Both the position numbers and the translations under genes were made by a program. Source: Drechslerella dactyloides (Eukaryota > Ascomycota > Orbiliomycetes > Orbiliales > Orbiliaceae). Taken from it: a stretch of DNA of 64,000 bases. The notes under the pieces are model-generated. The model had not been told where the DNA came from and made no database searches. It saw only the letters and a program-made list of their open reading frames with translations. Numbering within the stretch: position 1 is the first letter of the stretch; each line of letters starts with the position of its first letter. The stretch lies in contig JAGTWJ010000006.1 of assembly GCA_020064725.1 (NCBI GenBank), positions 1,798,001 to 1,862,000 of the forward strand. Direction: 5' to 3'. This document shows positions 58,466 to 64,000 of the stretch, piece after piece.

Positions 58466-58992
58466 AGTGCTGAGTTACGTCACCTATCACGTACGGTCGA
58501 CTGCGTGTCGCGTGCTTGGATACGCGCGTGCGTTGGATGGAACGATTTGCCGTATCTATCTAATCTGGTGTCATGAGGATTTGGTGGAGTGGCGGTATTG
58601 TATACTAAACTATATACCCACGAAGATAAACTCGTCTTGAACCAGGAGCACCGGAGCACGGCTAGGACATGCCTAGTCTTATTCTCCATTCTCGCCGACT
58701 CGTCCGTCTCACCTACCGTCTTGCTTTATCGCCCTGTCACGAATCGCGAACGCCGCGCATACGTAAGAATGCATACACCTGCATATCTAGCCGGTCCGAT
58801 GGCTGCAGCTTCATGCGCTCTCCGACGCTGCGACGGCAGCCCCTCCGATACGCCGAGGAGCGGTGGACCGAGTTTACCGAACGAAATCGTAGCACCCTCA
58901 GACGAACGTATCGCATCGTAATATACATACATAACGGCCGCAGACCTATGCAACAAGTAGATACACGAATAAAATACCACACCGAGTACTTC
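58466..58992. other. Convergent intergenic region
   Basis: 3' flanks of LSM4 and the PPR gene. Short ORFs in several frames have no domains. Confidence 0.4.
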
Positions 58993-61014
58993 CTAATCTT
59001 TATATACAAGCCCCGGCGCCACCGTCTTCATCAACTCAGCCCACGGCGCCGCAGCCCCCTGATACCCCATCGCCAGCATCTCCTCCACCACCATCTGCAG
59101 CCGCTCGTCGCCCTTCTCCTCCAACCGTCTCGCAATCCACTCGTACACCATCGGCCGCACCTTGCCCTCCGGTACTATCTCCTTCATCTCCTCGAGGTAC
59201 GTGAAGGCTTCGTCGTATTCGTCCTCCTGGTATAGATGCACCTTAAGCAGCTCCTCGTACGTCAGCGCGTCGGGCCGGAGTCCGATTTCCTTCATCTCGC
59301 CAGCGAGGAACATGGCCAGTTCCTTATTCGGCGGGGCAGCTTCGCCTTCCGGCGAGACGGAACATTCGACGCAGCCGGCGAAGAGGATGTTGAACGTCTC
59401 TGTCGTCGGCGAGATGTTTAGCGTCGCGCATTCGGAGAAGACGCCGAGTGCGCGTTCGAGGTCCTTCAGTCGTACGCAGGCCGCAATGACGGCGTTGAAG
59501 GCGGTGACGTCGACGACTTCCATATCCGAGGGGGACGTTGCGAAATCTTTGAGCGCCGCGTACGCAGAGTCTACATCATCTAACTGGCCATTGGATGCGA
59601 GGGCGTCGACGATGGCGTTGGCGGTAGTGGTGGTCGGGTTGACGCCCTGCTGCCGCATGACGGTGAGCGTGCGGAAGGCGGAGGGGATGTCGCCGGCCTT
59701 CGCGTAGGCGGCGATCAGCGCGGCGAAGTGGTGCTCGCTGATAGCTGCGTTGCGGTTGTGCATTATCCGGATGACTTCCAGCGCGAGCTTGGGAGCGCCA
59801 TGGCGGCCGGCAGTGTTGAGGACCTTGAGGCAGAGGCCATCGTCGGGGTTAAGGGTGTTACGTGCGCTGGCAGGGTTGCCGGACGGGCCTTGGACGACCT
59901 TGCGCCAGATGTACATTACGCCGTCGTACTGTATTCGCGAGTCAGCATGGTGGTCAACCGTAAATAAGGGGAGTATATGGACGTACATGGTAGTTGCTGG
60001 CGGCGATGTTGAGCAGCTCGTACCAGGCCATGGGCTGGAGACCGGCCCCGCCGATGGTCCCCCACTCCTTCTGGAACTCGGACATGACGCGCATTGCCTC
60101 CTCGACTTCATTTACGCGGCCGAGCGCCTTGATTATGTCCATGTAGGTGTTGTACATGACTTTATCCCCCTTGCCGCGGCGTTCCCAGAACATCTCTATC
60201 GCGCGCTCCAGCTGTCCGGTGGCAAGGTAATGCAGGAGGATGTGCTGCGCGCCCTCGGTGTCCGGCAATATCCAGCGTTCCGACTGCATTTCTTTCAGCA
60301 CGGCTTCCATGGTAAGGTAATCGGGCGAGCGGGCGAAGATTCGAAGCAGGTTGTGGTAGATGACGCTCGTCGGGACGAAGCCTTCGTCTTTGAGTTCCTG
60401 GAGGAGGCCCATGGCGACCTGCTGCATGCTGCAGCCAACCTTTGGGTTCGCGCAGGCTTGGATTAAACAGCTGTAGGCTTCGAGAATTGGTGCGTAGCCC
60501 TTGTGGGCCATGCTACGGGCGTGGATGAAGACTTCGGAAGGGGTGCCGTTGTTGGCGAGGTCCTGCATCTTGCGAATCAGTTTGCTATAGGCAGGGTTGC
60601 GCGGGGAAGTTTCGGGGATGTCGCCGTTGACAGCGTCGCGGTGGTCGTCCTCGGGGGGGAGCATCTTCTGGACGGTTTGCGCGGATGACTGCGGCGTCCA
60701 CTGCAGTGTGCCGGGGTACGGGCCGCTGGCTGGGGGGGAGGCGCCAAGTCTCGTAGGTCGAGCTTGGGGGTTGGAGCCATAGCTACCCTGTGGCATGAAG
60801 GACTGCGGCTTGAACGAGGTACCGTCATTGCGAAGGGAGGATATCTGGCGATGCCGGCGCGGGTCTTGGGTTTCGGGTCGTATTCGGGTCTCGCGGGACT
60901 GGTTGCGCTCGTTGACGAAGGGAAGGGCCTCGGAAACGTTGACGTTGTTGGTTCGGCCGGGCTGCAGGCTCCGCCAGGATGCCGGCGTCGACGGGTTCGG
61001 AGGGTCGTTGAAGG
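58993..61014 (-). CDS. Pentatricopeptide-repeat protein, probably mitochondrial (5' exon missing)
   Basis: Two exons on minus (61014-59987 and 59928-58993) are joined by a 58-nt intron in phase 0, for at least 654 residues. PPR-like helical pairs are seen throughout, for example YNTYMDIIKALGRVNEVEEA, HHFAALIAAYAKAGDIPSAF, TLTVMRQQGVNPTTTTANAI and LTYEELLKVHLYQEDEYDEA. Such proteins bind organellar RNA. The 61014 edge is a splice acceptor (CACATAG) entered in phase 1. A short first exon with the start codon and presequence must lie upstream, around 61.1-61.5 kb, where a GTATGT donor at about 61121 is a candidate. The start codon was not resolved. Confidence 0.75.
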
Positions 61015-62054
61015 CTATGTGACATTGGCGTCCGGGTCAGCAATGCCACCCATCGCGCCGGATCGGAAAACAGAAACCGTGCATGCATGCATGCGTGGAT
61101 ATGGATATCAGGTGCTCGACATACGTTTGGATGTGTACGAGCTGTTGGAGCGCCGCGAACTGCAAGCGGCGGCCCGTGTCCGCGAGCGAGAGAGCAGTGC
61201 CAGGCGGCGGGGACAGACGGAATCCGCCTGGTGGGCGATGCCGGCGGCGGGACGTAGCATCAGCATTCTCTCTGCGGCGAGGAATGTGGGGCTTATCGGT
61301 ATCGGGACGCCGGGAGCATGTCACCGGGAGTGCATTCCAGGTCGGCCGCGTATTTCAGCGGGAGTCGGATGCCAATTGGCGGCAGCAAAGCGCAGGGAGC
61401 GAGGGTCGACGCCGTATCCGTGATCGTGATCGTGATCGTGGTCTGGAGTTGAGGTTGAGGCCGCCGTCGAATTGGCGGCAGAGTTTGAGCCGCGCCACAC
61501 TTACGTAAGCCTTTCGTGTAACTGTGGCGGCTGTGGCGGTGCCCGGCCACCTCTTTTTGGCGACGCCGCAAAATGCGCTGGCTGGGAAGCACGACAGACC
61601 GGCCGGCGGGAAGGAAGAGACCGAACCACGGGTCAAAGTCGCTGTCCCGCCGCCTCTTCTTCTTCTCTTCTTCTTCTCCTTCTTTCTCTCCTTCGAACAG
61701 CGCACTTTCTGCATCGCGACAATCATCACCGTCTCCTTCGTCTCCGCTCGCCCGCAGAGCCCGACCAATCAGCCGGCCTGCGCCCGCCCGTCTCGCAGTC
61801 GTAGGAGCTTGCGCATCCCGACATTACCGTCCGTCTGCTCGCGCGCCTCAGCGTGGACTTGCCTCTCTCAGCATCGCGACTTACCGCGCCCAACCAACTA
61901 TCGTCGCCCGCCGCCCCTTTATAACTCTGTCGCTCTCGCCCGCCTCAGTTGACCTCGCACGTACAATTACGTCGCAAGCACCAACAAGCGCCGCCCAGAC
62001 GGCCCCGTCGCCCGCAGGGGATCCCTAGGCCTCTTTCTTGTTATATAACCCGGC
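61015..62054. other. Divergent promoter region with PPR 5' exon
   Basis: Should contain the first exon of the PPR gene and both promoters. GATCGT repeats lie at about 61421-61441 and a long TCT-rich pyrimidine tract at 61657-61700. Overlapping ORFs on plus (61472-61804, 61524-61952, 61573-62028) are low-complexity and not called. Confidence 0.4.
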
Positions 62055-63978
62055 ATGTTCCAACTGACCACCGGCAACTTTGCCGTCGAGGCCCCCATCG
62101 AGGAGCTGCAGATTGCCAGCCGCGCCACCAACGCCGACGAGTGGAAGCTCTACCTGCGCTGGGAGCTCGCCTATCTGTTCACCCGCGTCCGGTCCTTCGA
62201 CGACGACCTCCTCGGCGAGGTCCTCAAGTACTCCACCCCGCACTCCGGCTCCGGCCCTCCTGAAGCTGCTGCTGCCGCCGCGCGCAGCTACGCCCGAGAC
62301 TGCCTGCGCCAGCTCACCGCCCTGCTCGCCGAGTCCCATCGCGAGTTCGCCAGTATTATCGTCGACCGCACGGAGCTCGGCCGGGTGTACAAGGACAGGG
62401 CGACACAAGCCAAGTAGGTTCAGGTTCCACCCTCCACGTTGCACCATCCCTCCCGGTTACCCGATTGTTTTGATGTGCCGCGATGCGCTTCGCTGGCGAC
62501 AATATAAACCGGCCTTGCTGACGGAAATTGGATCATCTCGCAGAACCAATCGCTCCGAGCGCCCGCGCCTCGACACCAGCGAGCTCTCGCGCTCGCTCGT
62601 CTTTTCGCCGGAGGACGTCAAGGCCCTCTGGTACCCGCTCCACTTTGCCATCTCCGGCCGCTACTTTGACGAGGACCGGCTCTCAGACCGCTACTCGGAC
62701 GTCCGTACCGTTCTCTCCCAGACCTCTTCTTGGATCATCCGCGAGTTCATCAACCTCATCCTGCTGGGCCCCACGAGCCGCTCCGCGTCAGACCTCGCGG
62801 GCCTTGATATCATCAGCCGCTCCGCCGAGTCCGTTTCAGCCGAGCTCACGCGCTGGCCGGAAATCTCCTCCTCTCTACAGAAGCGTCTCGACGGCTGGCA
62901 GCGAACCCTCATCGCAGGTAACTCCTACCCGACGAAGGACTCGCCGCAGTGCGGCCACATCTGGGAAAACCTCGTTGCGAAGGCCACTGTCATGGGACAA
63001 CTGCAGGTCACGACACCGATAATAGGAGGCGCCCCATTCCCCCTGCGTCCCATGAAACAGACCTCTTCCTACGAGCAACAACAACCGCAGCAGTCCACCG
63101 CCGCCACCGGAAACTACGTTCCAGACCGCTCAGCATCCTACAACCAGGGCTCCAACCCCGGCAGCAGTAACGGCAAGCAACCTCAGATCTCGCATTCCGG
63201 CAGTCTTCGCTCGCCAAACGTAAACGCCTACACCTCGAACACCTCCCGCCGCATCGAGCCAGCACCGTTAACCACCAACGCAGGCGGCACCAGCAACTCG
63301 ACTCCCGCCGCCATGGAGACCAACAACAGCACCCCCGTTGGGTCCACAAACTTTGACGAGTACGTCCGCAACCAATTCGACCTGCAGGACAAGACGATCG
63401 CGGATGCCGTCTCCTACTTCAACCGTGAACGCCAGCGTATGGGCGAAGTCAAAGAGAAGCTACGCGATCTCGAGACGCAGCAAGAAGTACTGACAGCAAA
63501 CTACCGCCGGCAAATGGAAGACCTCGACCGCCGTAAACGCGAAGTCTTCGACCGTTATCGCGCTGAGACCGCTGCGCCACCACCCGTCAGCGTGCCCGCA
63601 CACCAGGAGGGTATCGCACAGGTGATATTACCCCAGCAGAGCGCCGTCCACTTCGACCTTGGCGAAGCTGAGCGCCACGTCGGCGCTGCAATGCAGCAGG
63701 GCCAGCAAGGACAGGGCCAGCATCATCACCATCACGGCCCCGGCGGCGTCGACTACTATGAAGACGAATGGGACCAATCAAACGCGCAGCAGCAGGCTCC
63801 GCGGCGACATAACAGTAAGCTGCAGAAAATGCATCCCGAGCTAGCCGCAGAAGCATCCGGCGGGCCGAGCGCGCAGCCGACGCCACCATCCGGAGCGGAC
63901 ACGCCGGAAGGGAGCAAGCCTGAGGGGAAGGGAAAGCAGTCGCGGGTGAGCTGGATACAGCGCGCGATCAAGCGGTAG
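62055..63978 (+). CDS. Conserved-looking fungal protein with coiled coil, unknown
   Basis: Two exons (62055-62413, 62544-63978) and a 130-nt intron give 597 residues. The N-terminal domain begins MFQLTTGNFAVEAPIEELQI and stays helical to about residue 310, including SPEDVKALWYPLHFAISGRY and WIIREFINLILLG. A low-complexity Ser/Asn/Gln region follows (about 315-420). A coiled coil lies at about 430-500 (FNRERQRMGEVKEKLRDLET, RRQMEDLDRRKREVFDRYRA). A Gln/His/Pro-rich tail ends basic (SRVSWIQRAIKR). No family named. The intron frame is fully open, so a longer read-through ORF exists, but the ATG at 62055 has a clean leader and codes in frame. Confidence 0.65.
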
Positions 63979-64000
63979 AATCGCTTCGATGGTGCGAACG

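Noticed and set aside
62080..63978. 632-codon ORF that reads through the intron of the last gene
   Set aside because: It differs in frame from the ATG at 62055 in the first exon. The intron has good splice sites, and the N-terminal peptide is low-complexity Ser/Pro.
1..64000. CRISPR arrays, operons, bacterial promoters
   Set aside because: The gene structure is eukaryotic with spliceosomal introns; no regularly spaced repeats were found.

Overview
The window is nuclear DNA of a filamentous ascomycete (Pezizomycotina). Genes carry short spliceosomal introns of about 50-200 nt with GT...AG ends and CTAAC-like branch points, and several products are typically fungal (OM14-like, Bos1, LSM4, La, a STAND-N/ankyrin protein). 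A long AT-saturated block holds transposons whose coding frames are broken mainly by C-to-T and G-to-A changes, the mark of repeat-induced point mutation (RIP). No CRISPR array, rRNA, convincing tRNA or bacterial feature was seen.

Layout. (1) 1-14186 is an AT-rich isochore built of nested transposons. A Ty3/Gypsy chromovirus-like retroelement (2018-14082, plus strand) was hit by a Fot1/pogo-like element inside its 5' LTR (2514-4406), a 1.08-kb hairpin element inside its reverse transcriptase (6527-7605), a 249-bp MITE (10035-10283) and a second Fot1/pogo-like element (11118-12990). An inverted solo LTR (422-1360) carries an identical copy of the MITE. All the inserts have TA target duplications and start with ACGT or a mutated form of it. 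(2) 14.2-20.7 kb holds an ISG12/IFI6-like gene, a small membrane protein, a broken ORF and an OM14-like mitochondrial outer-membrane gene. (3) 21.6-44.7 kb mixes housekeeping genes (La on minus, Bos1 on minus) with accessory genes: an intact P450, a decayed Gypsy fragment, an alcohol-acetyltransferase-like acyltransferase, a secreted endonuclease/exonuclease/phosphatase-fold protein, and a frameshifted second P450 divergent from a soluble helical protein with an NDxxDxxxD motif. (4) 44.3-50.9 kb holds a pseudokinase-like ORF, a 28-nt G tract, a second ISG12-like exon and a STAND-N/ankyrin gene, scattered among short TIR-like sequences related to GGTTTACGAGACAA. (5) 51.9-64 kb is mostly ordinary conserved genes: an unknown ORF, an SHB17-like phosphatase, a PQ-loop membrane protein, a secreted acidic protein, LSM4, a PPR protein and a conserved unknown coiled-coil protein.

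How genes may work together. Two accessory themes stand out, both inferred. One is a possible small secondary-metabolite locus: two related P450s, an acyltransferase and the NDxxDxxxD protein, with the second P450 apparently dead. The other is a cell-death or allorecognition-like neighbourhood of ISG12-like proteins, a pseudokinase and a STAND-N/ankyrin protein. Exon boundaries were set by hand from splice signals and frame continuity. No database search was run; family names rest on recognised motifs.
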